From Brachypodium distachyon (taxonomy: Eukaryota > Streptophyta > Magnoliopsida > Poales > Poaceae), in the NCBI RefSeq assembly GCF_000005505.3, contig NC_016132.3:41182914-41246913 (forward strand): a stretch of DNA of 64,000 nt. Direction: 5' to 3'. Position 1 is the stretch's first letter; each line of letters opens with the position of its first letter. The notes below the pieces were generated by a model. The model saw only the letters and a program-made list of their open reading frames with translations. It ran no database searches and was not told where the DNA came from. The position numbers were made by a program, and so were the translations under genes. Below are positions 11,501 to 22,628 of this stretch, one piece after another.

Positions 11501-12302
11501 TAACATGGAAGATATGATAGTTCCTGGAGCTGGTGGTGCCGGTGTTATGGGGCAACAATACTGTGAAAGCGGACCTGAGCATGATGAGTCATCTGAAACT
11601 ATAAGCAACCATTCACACTCGGGGATGGTTGTGGCAGCATCTGCATACTATAAGTCACCGTTGCAAATGATACTGCCTGAGCAGAAACCTGATCTCAAAT
11701 ATGCAACATGCCATTCCGTAAAGCCAATCAAGAGTGTTTTTCGAGACTACAAACTTTATGATGTTGAGTTGGAAGCTGATGGAACTTTTAAGGGTCATCG
11801 TGTGCCTCTTGTTTCTCTTGACAGTGAATGGAATGGTAAACCTATTGTGGGGCTCCCTGTAACTGTTAAGGTTTTGGATGATAGCTGTGCTGCAGAAAGT
11901 AGAGACGTTGACCATCCAGCAACAAGCAGTCTTAACCACTTGCTGAAGGGGAGCAAAGTTGCAGAACCGCGGCAACCAAGATCGTCACATGCATCAAGAT
12001 CAAAACACAGTGGTCGTAAAAAGATCTCGGAGCGTGATACGGATAAGTCCTGGCGACCGCATACCAAGCAATCAACAACATCTTCACCAAAGAAAATGCG
12101 CAGGCTCTCATCCTTTGCCAGTAGTCGTAGGGAGCGCAAAAACAGAAAGCCTGTACTTGGAAAAATTGGTGGACCCACTATCGCGTGCATCCCGCTTCGA
12201 CTAGTTTTCAGTAGGATCAATGAAGCATTAAGCTTTCCAGTGAGATCAGGAAACCCCACCGGAGTAGCCCTGCCAGGACTTTGCATTGAAGAGAGCCCCT
12301 GA
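8526..12302 (+). CDS. PWWP domain-containing protein (At1g51745-like)
   Basis: Exons: 8526-8734, 9817-10850 and 11263-12302, giving about 760 residues. The N-terminus carries a PWWP domain: GALVWVRRRNGSWWPGRI at residues 22-39, then PIKLLGR and, across the first intron, DWYNLEKSKRVKAFRCGEYE. PWWP domains bind methylated histone tails and DNA, so a nuclear chromatin role is expected. The middle is rich in Ser, Lys and Arg with nuclear-localisation-like stretches (SSRKKRKTS). The conserved C-terminal block reads KSVFRDYKLYDVELEADGTF and VPLVSLDSEWNGKPI, ending PLRLVFSRINEAL. The first intron donor (AT|GTCC) is a weak match, but it is the choice that keeps frame and gives SIDWYN at the join. Intron 1 (8735-9816) carries a degenerate MITE. 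It is divergent from RWDD1. Confidence 0.9.
9086..9347. mobile_element. Degenerate Stowaway-like MITE in PWWP intron 1
   Basis: An imperfect inverted pair, CCCTCCAGGTCACAAATAAG at the left and ACTGGATGGAG at the right, encloses AT-rich sequence. The ends have diverged, so the limits are approximate. Confidence 0.4.
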
Positions 12303-12814
12303 TCATACATTTACTAGCTTTTCATGTACATTAGTCACCATATAATTTTTTAAAGCTTGATGCCTGGCATGTTAATATGACTGTTATGTGCTTGTAATCC
12401 GTAGTTCCAGTAGGCAATTGCTACATACCCACCGTGAGTGTCGTCCAATGGTGGAAGAAAATAAGCAGCATGAGGAGTCTTGACTGATAATGGAATCACG
12501 GGAGGAAATAAACAGCATTGCAAATTTTCTTCACTGAACATAACTTTTGGACTCAAGTCACTTAAGCCGGTGAAATTATACTCAGTTCCGAATTTAAATC
12601 TTAAAATCTGGATTCAAATTGTTTTGGTATTCTTATGTCTGCAAGCTCAATGCTAAGAACCATGCGAACGGAACCTTGGCTCATCTGCAAGGCTCATGGT
12701 TTTTCAGCCTACCCATCTGAGTTCAGTTTTTTGGATTGGGCATCTGGTGTCTGCAACGTGCACGGTCAATGGTACATCATGCATCCTACCGTCCGTGAGA
12801 TGTAAGTGGACAAT

Positions 12815-12928
12815 GAAACTGTTTGGCAATGGTGTTTTCTGGGACAACTGGTGAAACTGTTTGGCAATGGTGTTTTTTGGGACAACTGGTGAAACTGTTT
12901 GGCAATGGTGTTTTCGGGGGCAACTGGT
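12815..12928. repeat. Three-copy 38-bp tandem repeat
   Basis: The unit begins GAAACTGTTTGGCAATGGTG and ends GGGACAACTGGT. Copies start at 12815, 12853 and 12891 and differ at only a few bases. It lies about 510 bp after the PWWP stop codon. Confidence 0.92.
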
Positions 12929-13050
12929 GGATATATGGTTGGTGGTTTTTTGTTTTTGTTTTTGCGGTCAGGTCTATAGTTGGTGTTAGAAGTTCGAAAT
13001 GCCTCCGTATGCTGCAAATGATATTAAGTCGTAGTTTAACTTAGTTTATA

Positions 13051-13132
13051 CTCCCTCCGATTCATAATAAATGCAAGATATTTACTACAAATTTGTATAA
13101 AATTCCTGACACTAATTATGAATCGGAGGGAG
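13051..13132. mobile_element. Stowaway MITE, 82 bp
   Basis: It starts CTCCCTCCGATTCATAATAA and ends TTATGAATCGGAGGGAG, with TA on both sides (13049-13050, 13133-13134). It forms a nearly perfect foldback. Confidence 0.92.
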
Positions 13133-13651
13133 TATGTCTTTGCCGTAACTATTAGCAAAATTGAATGGCCTTTTCGAAGTATGAAAATTGCATCGGTATT
13201 TTTGAATCTGCAAAATTACACTGGAATATATACCTAATTAATAAAAAATAGAAACATATTTGTATTTCTTATCAAGTGCAAAATGGTCAGTTCCAATTGA
13301 CAGCAACAGGTTAATTTGAGATTGTAAAATGAGTTTGCTGCAAGATAATAATATTCTTGTCATCTGATTTATCCCTGCCATATCGATAACCTCCCGGTGG
13401 CTGTTTATAATATGGGTGTGGTTACCTAAGTTGCCTGATTTGTAAGCAAAAAACTTAAATCTAAATTGACGAATCAGAGTCCTATGTATATCTCATTCCA
13501 TCCTTCTTTTCTGATCTTCCGTTTCAAATCTTAAATCACAAATCATCTCCAACGGCTAAAGAATCAACTTAATTATCTCTAACCAAGAATGAGACAACTT
13601 AGCACAACTGTTATAATATTCACCGTCTTCCTTGTTTCTGCTCCTGCTTTT

Positions 13652-14893
13652 TTATTTTCTGTTGCCATGATCATTGTATCTATCCTGACCATTCACTTTT
13701 TGAATTTTTCTTCGACTAGCATATCGATCTTGCTGATGGGCACCGGGCTCCTGAAAGACCATATCGTAACTTCGACGGTTATTGCAGCCATCTCGTTGAG
13801 TGTTCTCATCTTTTAGAACATGGCCTTTGGTTTTTCGCTCAACACCTTGATCTCTATCTCGACCACGCCTGAACCAACCATCTTTTTTTGCACCTGGTTC
13901 GCTATTTCTGAACTGACACCACAATTTTGAAACGCTTTGACTGAAATCAACATGGATCCTCCGGTCGTCAATGAGACAGTTGTCCATATCGACACGTGAA
14001 CGTTCACAAGCTTCTTTTGTCTCAAATTCAATGAAGGCATAGCACAAGCTATCTCCAGTCTTGTAATCACGAATTATTTCAGCTGATTCCACAGTTCCAA
14101 ATCGAGAAAAGATTGTATACAAATCTTCATCTCGTGTTATCGGATTGAGTTTGGCTACAAATAAGACATTGTCCGGTGGTTTGACGTCAGCGTCTGGAAT
14201 GTCTCCAACACTTTCAAGGATCACTGCGTTAGCATGTGCTTCTTTGGAGCGGATCATCTCCTCCAGCTGTTTAGGAGTCGTTGTTTCATCGGAAGGCATC
14301 CAACCGTCGTCTAACCGCTCTTCTGCAACCTCATCACGTGGCTTCCCAATGGGAGAACTTTCAAGAATAAATTTAGCAAGCTGAGGAGGATCACTGAATG
14401 GATCGTCCAAGATATATGTATGCTTAATCCTAATGTCCTTGAATGGTCTTTTCCTGTCATCAACATATGCTTCATTCATCTTCTTCAGTGTGTCAAGACC
14501 TTCAGCAACGATCCCAAACACGGTGTGTTTATCATCAAGGTAGTCAATATCGGCGCGCAAGGTGATGTAGAACTGCGAGGCATTGCAGTTTTCACCTGCA
14601 CTTGCCATAGCAACCGTGCCAATTCGTGAATGCCTCAATTTTGGGCGGATCTCATCACTGAAAAATCGAGCTTGATCACCATAAAGGAACTTGTACACAG
14701 AATCACCTCCGCTGCCTGTTCCAGTTGGGTCCCCGGATTGTGCCAAGAAATCCTTCTCCACTTTGTGAAACAAACACCCCTTGTAATACTTCATCTTGCA
14801 GAGCTTGAGAAAGTTCCTGGTGGTGAGGGGGCAGCAAAAGGTGTGGAGATCCACCGTGATGTCGCCCACGCTGGTGACAATTAAAACCGACAT
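13652..14893 (-). CDS. CYP59-like cyclophilin-RRM protein, intronless probable retrocopy
   Basis: The open frame encodes 413 residues without introns. Residues 1 to about 165 form a PPIase (cyclophilin) domain: MSVLIVTSVGDITVDLH, GDPTGTGSGGDSVYKFLYG, GTVAMASAGENCNASQFYIT, KHTVFGIVAEG. An RRM follows at about 243-320 with LFVAKL and LCYAFIEF as RNP2 and RNP1. In plant CYP59 the RRM is followed by a CCHC zinc knuckle. Here the matching place (about 339-350) reads DGWFRRGRDRDQ and the cysteines are gone, although the following LKDENTQRDG..NNRRSYD is kept. CYP59 acts at the RNA polymerase II C-terminal domain in pre-mRNA processing. From family knowledge the parent gene has many introns, so the single exon suggests reverse-transcribed origin. 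An intact long frame suggests it is young or under constraint. Expression is unknown. Confidence 0.88.
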   Translation of the reverse strand: MSVLIVTSVGDITVDLHTFCCPLTTRNFLKLCKMKYYKGCLFHKVEKDFLAQSGDPTGTGSGGDSVYKFLYGDQARFFSDEIRPKLRHSRIGTVAMASAGENCNASQFYITLRADIDYLDDKHTVFGIVAEGLDTLKKMNEAYVDDRKRPFKDIRIKHTYILDDPFSDPPQLAKFILESSPIGKPRDEVAEERLDDGWMPSDETTTPKQLEEMIRSKEAHANAVILESVGDIPDADVKPPDNVLFVAKLNPITRDEDLYTIFSRFGTVESAEIIRDYKTGDSLCYAFIEFETKEACERSRVDMDNCLIDDRRIHVDFSQSVSKLWCQFRNSEPGAKKDGWFRRGRDRDQGVERKTKGHVLKDENTQRDGCNNRRSYDMVFQEPGAHQQDRYASRRKIQKVNGQDRYNDHGNRK

Positions 14894-16027
14894 GGCCTAC
14901 AGCACGCCTCGAGTAACGCAGGGTGGACTCTCGGAGCGCTTCCCGCAAGACCGGGCCGGCAGCGTAGAGGAGTGCTCCGTGGAGGGACCGGGGCCTGCCG
15001 CTGCGGGAACTATGGAGCGGTAGTTTGAGGTGGGGTTTGTGCGATACGCAGGTCCTTTTATTGACTCCATTGATCGTATTCGTATCCGAATAGGATACGT
15101 TACGGGTTCCCGAGTTAAAGAAGGTTGCCGTCCAAGCTGTCATCCAGTTCTACCTCAAATCGGACTTGAGTCAATCTCAAAAGAAAACTCGAGTTAATCT
15201 TGATTTATTTTTGGTAAGACGAACCGGAACCCTCCTGGATCATGGAACGGAGGCGTGGGCGAGTTCGAGGCGCCGCGATGGAGAAGCCCTAGGCAGAGGT
15301 ACTGTTGCTGCCGCCGCCGACGGAGGCATGGACACCGGACGATCGTCGTCAACCCGGAGGCCCGGAGGGTATCAGGGACGCGACTGGCATATCCATTGCT
15401 GACAAGCTGGTTCGAGGTCCTTCGGGTACAGAGACTGGATGGTGATGCAAGATGAAAGTACAGCGCATTTGCTGAAGCGGAACTCCCCTTTGCTACATTC
15501 TTGGAAGAGAAATAGTGTATTTACTGTAGGCCTTGTGCACTGGAGTATTGTTCTAGCTCGGAGTGTCCATACTGTAGGGTAGGCCTTGTGCACTTGTATT
15601 CCTCGTGACACGAGAAGGTTTATGGTTAACGAGTTCTGTTCAGTGAACAAAAAACATGGTGTTCCACAAAGTTAAGTTGACAGTTTCAGTTTACTTTGTT
15701 GAACGAATCTCTCTGGAGATTCTTGTGAGTGAAAATAGCTGAGACAAGAATCATATACATGGTACATCAGGGAGGTGATGCTACTGTTATTTTGCAAAGC
15801 AAATCAAAGTGTCTCAAGAAAATAAGATGAAGAACTTGCAACAATCTTTAGGAAAATACAAAAGGCCAAAGGGTATTATCATGAATAACTACAAACAACC
15901 TTCTGTTTTGCAAAGCACTGAAGCGATAAAGAAAGTGACCAGGTGTATTATCTGAAAAGAAGTTTCAGGGAAAGCGGAATGCATGAAATAGACTGAAGCG
16001 ATAAAAAATGTTGTGAAAAAAATGGTA

Positions 16028-16152
16028 CTCCCTCCGTCCAACAAAAGATGTCTCAAAGTTTGTCAAAAATTGGATGTATCTAGACATGACTTAGTGTATA
16101 GATGCATTCAAATTTAGTTAAAGTTGAGACATTTTTTGTTGGACGGAGGAAG
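16028..16152. mobile_element. Stowaway-type MITE, 125 bp
   Basis: It starts CTCCCTCCGTCCAACAAAAG and ends TTTGTTGGACGGAGGAAG, flanked by TA on both sides. Confidence 0.9.
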
Positions 16153-16401
16153 TAGGATGATATAATTATAATCAGCTAACTAAAAAACCTTCCAGAACCT
16201 TCACAGCGACAATAGAGCATCAGCTAATGAAGACAGCATCCAGAAAAATAGCATAAATGTTGAGACCAGGGAAAGTGTATTATCATCACAAAAAGAACTT
16301 CTGTCAAACCAGCTCTGAATCTGTAGATAGCATTGATTTTTTAGCAAGAGTAAAATCAATCTTTTCAACGAAATGTCATCCATGTTATAGCATAAATAGT
16401 A

Positions 16402-16458
16402 CTCCCTCCGTCCCTAAATTGAACTAAAACCTTGACACGAATTTAGGAACGGAGGGAG
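16402..16458. mobile_element. Very short Stowaway MITE, 57 bp
   Basis: It starts CTCCCTCCGTCCCTAAATT and ends AATTTAGGAACGGAGGGAG, with TA duplications. Only the terminal repeats and about 20 inner bases remain. Confidence 0.88.
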
Positions 16459-16576
16459 TATCAATGTACCTGGAATCCAGAAAATGACATCAATGCAAAC
16501 TAAGGTGGAACTCTATGCGTAGCGACACAGGATAACGGTTTGCAGCAGCCACGTCAGCAAAACCTGCCAGCTCGCA

Positions 16577-16654
16577 CTCCCTCCGATCCTTAATAAGTAC
16601 TTTGGATTTAGTACAAAGTTACTAAATCCAAAGCAGTTATTATGGATCGGAGAG
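16577..16654. mobile_element. Stowaway-type MITE, 78 bp
   Basis: It starts CTCCCTCCGATCCTTAATAA and ends TTATTATGGATCGGAGAG. The right side has TA but the left flank is CA, so the target duplication is imperfect. Confidence 0.82.
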
Positions 16655-17308
16655 TATGTGACAAAAATGGGCCAGTTAAAGGAGCCGGATCTTCCATTTA
16701 CCAGTTCACGGGCCTACACCAATAGTGGGGAGCTCATGTACTGTTGCTGCACTTTACATTGAAATAGATAACCAAAGCATGCTAGAACGAAGAGTTTTTC
16801 CATGGCACAAATTAATATAACTTGATAGTACTTTTTGGAAGGAAAAAAAAACTGAATGTGGTTGTCGCCCTATGGAAACAAGATAAATTAATAACCTCGG
16901 ACGATAAAAGAAACATAACTGAATGTCATAAGTCATAACAGACATATGGAACTAAATGGGGATTGGGGAGGTTCACTGTCATGAGTAACCCACCATGAAC
17001 CTGGTCAAGTCCAAGTACCTGGACCAGTTATATGGTAATGCTGGGGCCTAAACATAAGCTTATCCAGCAATGGTTAAGAATGTCAACGGCATGCTACCAA
17101 AGCTCAAGAAAAACAAAAAAGAAATAGAGTACATGCAATCATCACCATGATGCATGGGATAAGTTATCCCTAGAGATTGTCTTGTGTATATGCACATAAC
17201 TTGATTTCTGCAAAGGAAAAAAAATCTCCAAAGATAGCTGAGTTGATGGAGGTATGCAAAATTAAACAGGATTCAGAATCTGCATGCTACGGAATGCAAT
17301 GCCTAGTG

Positions 17309-17328
17309 ATATATATATATATATATAT
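17309..17328. repeat. TA microsatellite
   Basis: Alternating AT dinucleotides run for about 20 bases. Confidence 0.85.
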
Positions 17329-17549
17329 TGAACAAAATTTGGAAAGGTAACTCTGAATGAACCAGTAGGCAACAACATAACATGGTAAATTGGTAAGTAA
17401 TAGTAGCATTTATGAATGAACCATCGACACAGCTAAGATATCTACACAATCTTAGAACCAGGTATCTAGCTACCTTCTAGTTCATCGGTCAAAAGGGTTA
17501 TCTACGCAGAGGTATATTTGTCCAGATCAGGAAGGTGCTTGCAACCTTT

Positions 17550-19345
17550 TCATTCGCCCTCATTACTGAACTGAATATCATTGACCTGTTGAGGAAGAAA
17601 AGGGTCATTGACCAGAAGATCAGATGACTTATGGCAGTCCCAGTCCTGCTGTGCTGCAGGCTCCACAAGTAACACCATACAGCATTGACCAGTCTCAGTG
17701 TGAGACAGATTTGCAGTGTGAGAAGCTATAACCCTCAGAAAAGTCTTCATTACATCCAAGGAAGCAAGTTTTTCATCAGACACCACAAGTGTCAGTTTTT
17801 GCATTGCCTTTGCTGTACCGCAGAAGTTCTTGAGGAATGAAGTCTCATATCGATCCCCAAGAAACTCATGGAGAACCAAATTCTTGATGTGTGACTGCAG
17901 ACATTGAATATGATCAAGATTCTGCAAGAACTCTTCATGGGGTATGTCAGTGGATTTAACTGCTGTTGCAGCAGACTGCAAAATCAGGAGCAGTTGAAAT
18001 AAAGAATGATCAAGCTAGAGATCAATGACGCAAAAAATGACTGAATTAGCTTAATGTCAGTATATATGTTACCTGCAGGTGGCGGGTCTCAATGTGTGGA
18101 AAGCATCTGAGGAAGCTGTATAGCGTGTTTACTTCACTGAAGGCACCCAAATTCACCTTGACTGCCAATATTTTGACACTTGGGACTGAGGCGTCTGGAC
18201 TTTCTTTTGTGTCAACCTGCAATGCAATGCACAAAAGGAAAGATCATGAAACCACATTACATGAATATCAAAGTGACTGCAGGCATGAATAACATGATAC
18301 TAGTTGGGAGCACCTTGATGACAGTCGACCCAATCTTCAGGCCATGTTCGCCTGCATCCAAGTAACCAAGCACTTGTAGCCGAGGTGCAGACGCCATGCT
18401 GATTCTTAAAACTTCACACCCTCGCACCCACGCCTTATGCAGGATAAGTCTCTCCAAGAGCGGCGCGTCCATGACTGCAATCTCTAGCGCCGCGTACTTA
18501 CAGAAGAGCACGCACCGGAGGCTTTGGCCGCGGAGGCGCACAAGTTGGGGCATACCTCTGCTGCAGACAAGCAAGAGCTTCTCCAGCAGGGGGCTGGAGG
18601 CGAGCATATGCTCGAGGTCCTTGCCGGTCATGCCGGTCATGAGGAGGCCGAGCTCCCGGAGGTGAGGGAAAACGGCACCGCCATCGGGGAGGCCCGCGAT
18701 TTCCGGGAGAGCCCAGAAACCGAGGTAGAGGCGGCGTAGAGCCGCGCAGCCGAAGACCTCGGGCGGAAGTATCATGTCCATGGGTATGGGCTGATTAACC
18801 AGAACGAGACCATGAACGTCTCTGGCGGCGAGCAGGCCCGACCAGATATACAGCTCGTTCAGGTAAGACTCGAAGCAGCAGCACGAGAGGTGGACGACGC
18901 GGAACGGGCCCGGATGCTGCGCCAATACGCTGCCGATGGCGGCGAAGTGCTTCTCTGAGATGCGTTCCCCGGCCTCACGGTCGCGGGCGGGGACGAGGTG
19001 CTCGTCGTAGAGGACCAGCGGGGCGGAGTGCCAGACGTGGTGCCAGCGGGAGGACACGCACCTGGTACGGGCGGCATCCTTGACGGGCAGTCGGGAGACG
19101 ATGTCGCAGAGGATTTCGTAGGGGAGTTCGCTGATGCGGTCCTCGCCGTCGTAGTCCTCCTCGGCTGCCGCGGAGAGGGAGCCGGCTCTGGAGACGGAGG
19201 GGATGGGGAGGCATCCCATGACGGTGTCGATCACCAAATTCATGGTGGCGAAAGGACCTGAGCGCGGAGGAGAATGAGAGAGAGGGTATTCGGTTGGAGC
19301 GGAGGAGACGGTGGTTTTGGTGGAGGCGGTGGATGTTGGGGACAA
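17550..19345 (-). CDS. F-box/LRR-like protein
   Basis: Exons: 19345-18314, 18216-18073 and 17975-17550, all in phase 0 with GT/AG junctions, giving 533 residues. The F-box is at residues 70-115 (ISELPYEILCDIVSRLPVKD, then TRCVSSRWHHVW), followed by leucine-rich segments such as LRRLYLGFWALPEI, LRELGLLMTG and SSPLLEKLLLVCS. This is the layout of the large grass F-box/LRR/FBD family, whose members select substrates for SCF ubiquitin ligases. The target is unknown. The first Met gives a 34-residue Ser/Thr/Pro-rich lead-in; a second Met at 19243 (MNLVIDTVMG) is an equally good start. The C-terminal exon (LQSHIKNLVLHEFLGDRYET, MQKLTLVVSD) resembles the FBD region. No break is seen. Confidence 0.88.
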
Positions 19346-20537
19346 TGGTACGCCGGCGGGAGCGAGCCGTGCCGCTCGGCGAAAGGAAGTGGAAGACGCG
19401 GACGCCGTTGGTCCGGGGCACTACTAGTACCGTATATAATTATTTTAAAATTTTAGGAAAATGTTTTTGAAACGTTTATAAAAAAAATCGATACCTTGAA
19501 CCATTTATAAAGAAATTTAAATGTGTTAACTAAAATGATCATCAATTTCGAATAGAAATGTCCACGAAATTTTAATATCTTTTTATGATGAAAGATACAA
19601 ATATTTCCACAAATTCCTTGAACCGTGTTTCATCGTCGATGTTAATATATGTCAAATAAAATGTCCACGCATTGTACAAAATATTTTTTTTTCAAATGTA
19701 CGGGGCCAAGCTTATAACCAATTCCGTCGGCACAAGGTTGTGGCTCTTGGTTAGATCAACACCACACAAATTCAGTCCTTCGAGTTAAACGAAATAAAGA
19801 ACCAAATCGCGGTACTTTCTCAAGTCTGATTGATTTCAGTCGTAACTTATATTCATCCATAATTCCTGAAGTCAACTATCACACAAACAACCCGATGCGA
19901 CCATGTTCTAGCAAGACAGTCTGCAATGTTCGTAAAATGACAACGAGGTAAACACAAACAACCTGGTGTTAATCATGTCCTATCCTAGTAAGAGGAGTTT
20001 GCAACTAGAAATCTAAATGGGTCAGATCGGATAATTTTTTTTATTCGGAGCGGAGTGGATAACGATCCGATGCGGATTGTATCGGACTACGAATTCTGAG
20101 CAGAGTCGGACCGAATATGGACAAATATCATCGAATAAATAACAGGAAGATGACATAATTTTAGTTCCACCATATAAAAAACACAAGCAAAATATTTTTA
20201 TCTAAGATTTCCTATTCGCAATAAGCAAAGTGTAGTATGAAGCGTTCAAAGTCACAGTTCACACCAACACGACAACAACAAACAATGACGGGAACAATGC
20301 AACCGTTGGCATAACAAGATACGTATCCCGTGAAGGCTTTCTGATGTGGTGGTGCATCCGTGTTGTTCATGCCATAGATACCAACCCTAACAGCCTCCAA
20401 TCATCCTCAGATCACGACCGTCTTGCACCTAATCCGTCGGACTGGTTTGATTATTGAACCGGCTGATCGGCCCACCGCCCAAACCCATGTGTGTCTCCCA
20501 TCAATACGAGCTCCCCCTGACATTCATGCAATCTAAA
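19346..20537. other. Intergenic, AT-rich, no supported gene
   Basis: The first 100 bases are the F-box gene's 5' flank. The rest is AT-rich with no recognised coding or repeat structure until the duplicated flank of the LINE at about 20488. Confidence 0.6.
20488..20537. repeat. Left part of a duplicated flank split by the LINE
   Basis: GTGTCTCC, TCAATACGAGCTCC and CAATCTAAATTAA occur here in the same order as at 23294-23395. The part of the unit right of the LINE (CAAATCTAATCTCTCAAGGC, near 23268-23287) recurs near 23413-23436. The two copies of a unit of about 145 bp are tandem apart from the LINE. Confidence 0.75.
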
Positions 20538-21681
20538 TTAAAGACGTGTTGTTGAAATCGGTAACGCAAGCTATCCTGTCTTACGTGATGTCGGTCTTTA
20601 AAATTCCTAAAACTACTTGTAAAGGAATAACAGATGTGGTATCTCAATTTTGGTGGGTGCTGATGACAAACCGGAAACACATGCATCGGTTTGCCTGGTG
20701 GAAGCTCTGTGTCCCTAAGAAGGAGGCATGGGATTTCATGATATATAGTCTTTCAACCAAGACATGTTGGCGAAACAAGCTTGGAGATTAATTGATAACC
20801 CCGGATCTCTCTGCGCTTCGGTGATGCGTGCTAAATATTTCCCAGACGGTAGTCTACTCCAAGCTACTTTCGGGAAAGGTTCCTCTTTTACCTGGCAGAG
20901 TATCATGGCAGGAGTTTGTACCCTCAAACTTGGCCACATCTGGCACGCAGGCAAAGGGGATCAAATTGATATTTGGCATGATGTTTGGCTGCCCAACTGC
21001 TCCACCAGACAGATCATTACGAGGAGGCGGCACCAGATGGTCTCCAAGGTCTCTGAGTTGATAGATTCGGCAACTAACCAATGGGATGAAGCTTTGATCT
21101 GCACTCTGTTCTAGCCTATAGATGTTAACAGAATCTTAGCTGTGCAACTTCCATCTTTCGATATGTAGGATTTTGTGGCGTGGAGCTTGACAAAATCAGG
21201 GACCTTCTCAGTCCGATCGGCTTATTATGCCGAGTGGGAGTTCCAGCATGGCCCCAAATTGCGTCGCACCGATGGTATGGGACCGGTCGCTGATCATAAA
21301 GCCTGGGAAGTTAACTGGAGTCTCCGGATGCCGGTGAAAGTGAAGATTTTCATGTGGAAAGTCCTGCATAGAGCTTTGCCTTGCCGCTCCATACTTGCGG
21401 ATAGGCATATGAAGACATCTCCTGCCTTTCCTATGTGCACGGATGGGCCAGAAGACATTGCTCATCTCTTCTTCAAGTGCATGCGTGCTAGAGCTGTGTG
21501 GGAGGAATTGGGCCTCCTGGATATCATTGATGAAGCTTGTCTGTTCGATCGGTCTCGCTCAGCGATAATGGAGTTCCTCCTCTGCCATCCTTTCCGATCA
21601 CCATTTCAGGACAACCACATCACGGAACGCCTGGCTATTGCTTGCTGGTTTCTGTGGTGGGTGGGATTGGCGGAGATGCAT
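20538..21681 (+). pseudogene. LINE reverse transcriptase C-terminus and zf-RVT remnant
   Basis: Three reading-frame pieces follow one another: KSVTQAILSYVMSVF to about 20735, AKQAWRLIDNPGSL to 21113, and FVAWSLTKSGTFSVRSAYYA to 21681. They match the usual order thumb, linker, zf-RVT. Single-base shifts and in-frame stops separate them. Confidence 0.88.
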
Positions 21682-22623
21682 TGACAAGGCCTCGGGAGGC
21701 TCCTTGAGGGTGGCCCGACCTTTCGGTGAGAAGGATACATATAAGTACGATTTGGGCGGAAGTTGATGTTGACGACCCGACTACACCGAGCACACGAACG
21801 ATGCGTCTTAGTAGTCGCTACACCAACTTCCTGTGGTTATCGACGGAACGTACTGAAGGAGCCGTCGACCTGAACACGAAGTTCCAATTCCTGCTAGCAA
21901 TCGAGAACAAGTAAGACTCGAGATAAAGCAATCTGAAATTGCAGATGCAAATATGAGGTACAATAGTCTCAAGTAGACGAGTATCAGGGTGGTGTTCTGA
22001 TAACCGGTTCCGCAGTAGGTCTAGCCGACACTGGTGTGAATCTCGTGAGTTGCAACAAAGGCAAACTTTTACTAAACAAAACCCAACTCGCTAAGAGAGG
22101 GGTGGCTGCTCTTATATAGAGGGGAAGGTGGGCGAAGGCGTGGGCCCACACGAGGTCTTCTCTTCCCATGACTTAAATGGCTGAGCTGCTCTTATTCTTG
22201 TTCCTAGGGAAGGTGGGTTCCCGGGCCGGGGGCGCCTAAGGATGATGCGTGTTCCCGAGCTGAGGCGCCCGCGGATGGCGATGATGCGTGTTCCCGGGTC
22301 GGGGCGTCCGGAGATGATGCGTGCTTTCCCTGCCGGGGGGCGCCGGGGAATGATGCTGCTTTTCGGGCAGTGGGCGCCCAGAAATGGTGCTGCTTTCCGG
22401 ACCGGGACGCCTGGTGATGATGTGCTCCTATAACTTGGCCCGTCATTCCTAATCAACATAATAGCATCTGATTTAGGCAGCATCATATTCTCATTTAGAT
22501 TATCCATGTTACCAAGAAACGAAACTGCCTGCTAATTTAATTGACGTGCACGCGCGTGAGTAAGTGGTCCATAATGGTGCCGAAGGTGCAGCGGCAGTAT
22601 CTTTAGGTGGGATGTCCTCGTCA
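21682..22623 (-). mobile_element. Solo LTR inserted in the LINE
   Basis: The 942-bp sequence starts TGACAAGG and ends CCTCGTCA. It is flanked by the 5-bp duplication TGCAT (21677-21681 and 22624-22628). Removing it restores LINE coding (WRRCI joined to HGEKREK). Read on the minus strand it has a TATA box (TATATAAG, 22111-22119) and a downstream CTTGTTCTCGATTGCTAGCA stretch of the kind seen in Triticeae retrotransposon LTRs. It also contains a degenerate GC-rich repeat at 22217-22424. Confidence 0.88.
22217..22424. repeat. Degenerate GC-rich tandem repeat, about 34-bp units
   Basis: About six units share the pattern GTTCCCGGG..GGGCGCC..GATGATGCGT. Later units have drifted. They lie upstream of the minus-strand TATA box of the solo LTR, where enhancer-like repeats are common. 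Confidence 0.75.
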
Positions 22624-22628
22624 TGCAT

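Larger units (their letters stand above)
12303..13651. other. Intergenic: PWWP 3' region, tandem repeat and MITE
   Basis: This holds the PWWP 3' UTR, the 38-bp tandem repeat and one Stowaway MITE listed separately. No further gene is supported. Confidence 0.6.
14894..17549. other. Intergenic region with MITEs, no supported gene
   Basis: The first 250 bases are the likely 5' flank of the CYP59-like gene. A short GC-rich patch at 15240-15400 has no recognisable protein. Three Stowaway-type MITEs lie at 16028-16654. A TA microsatellite sits at 17309-17328. The last part is the F-box gene's 3' side. Confidence 0.6.

Noticed and set aside
18975..19421. 148-codon minus-strand frame rich in Arg/Pro
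   Set aside because: Out-of-frame shadow of the F-box gene's first exon.
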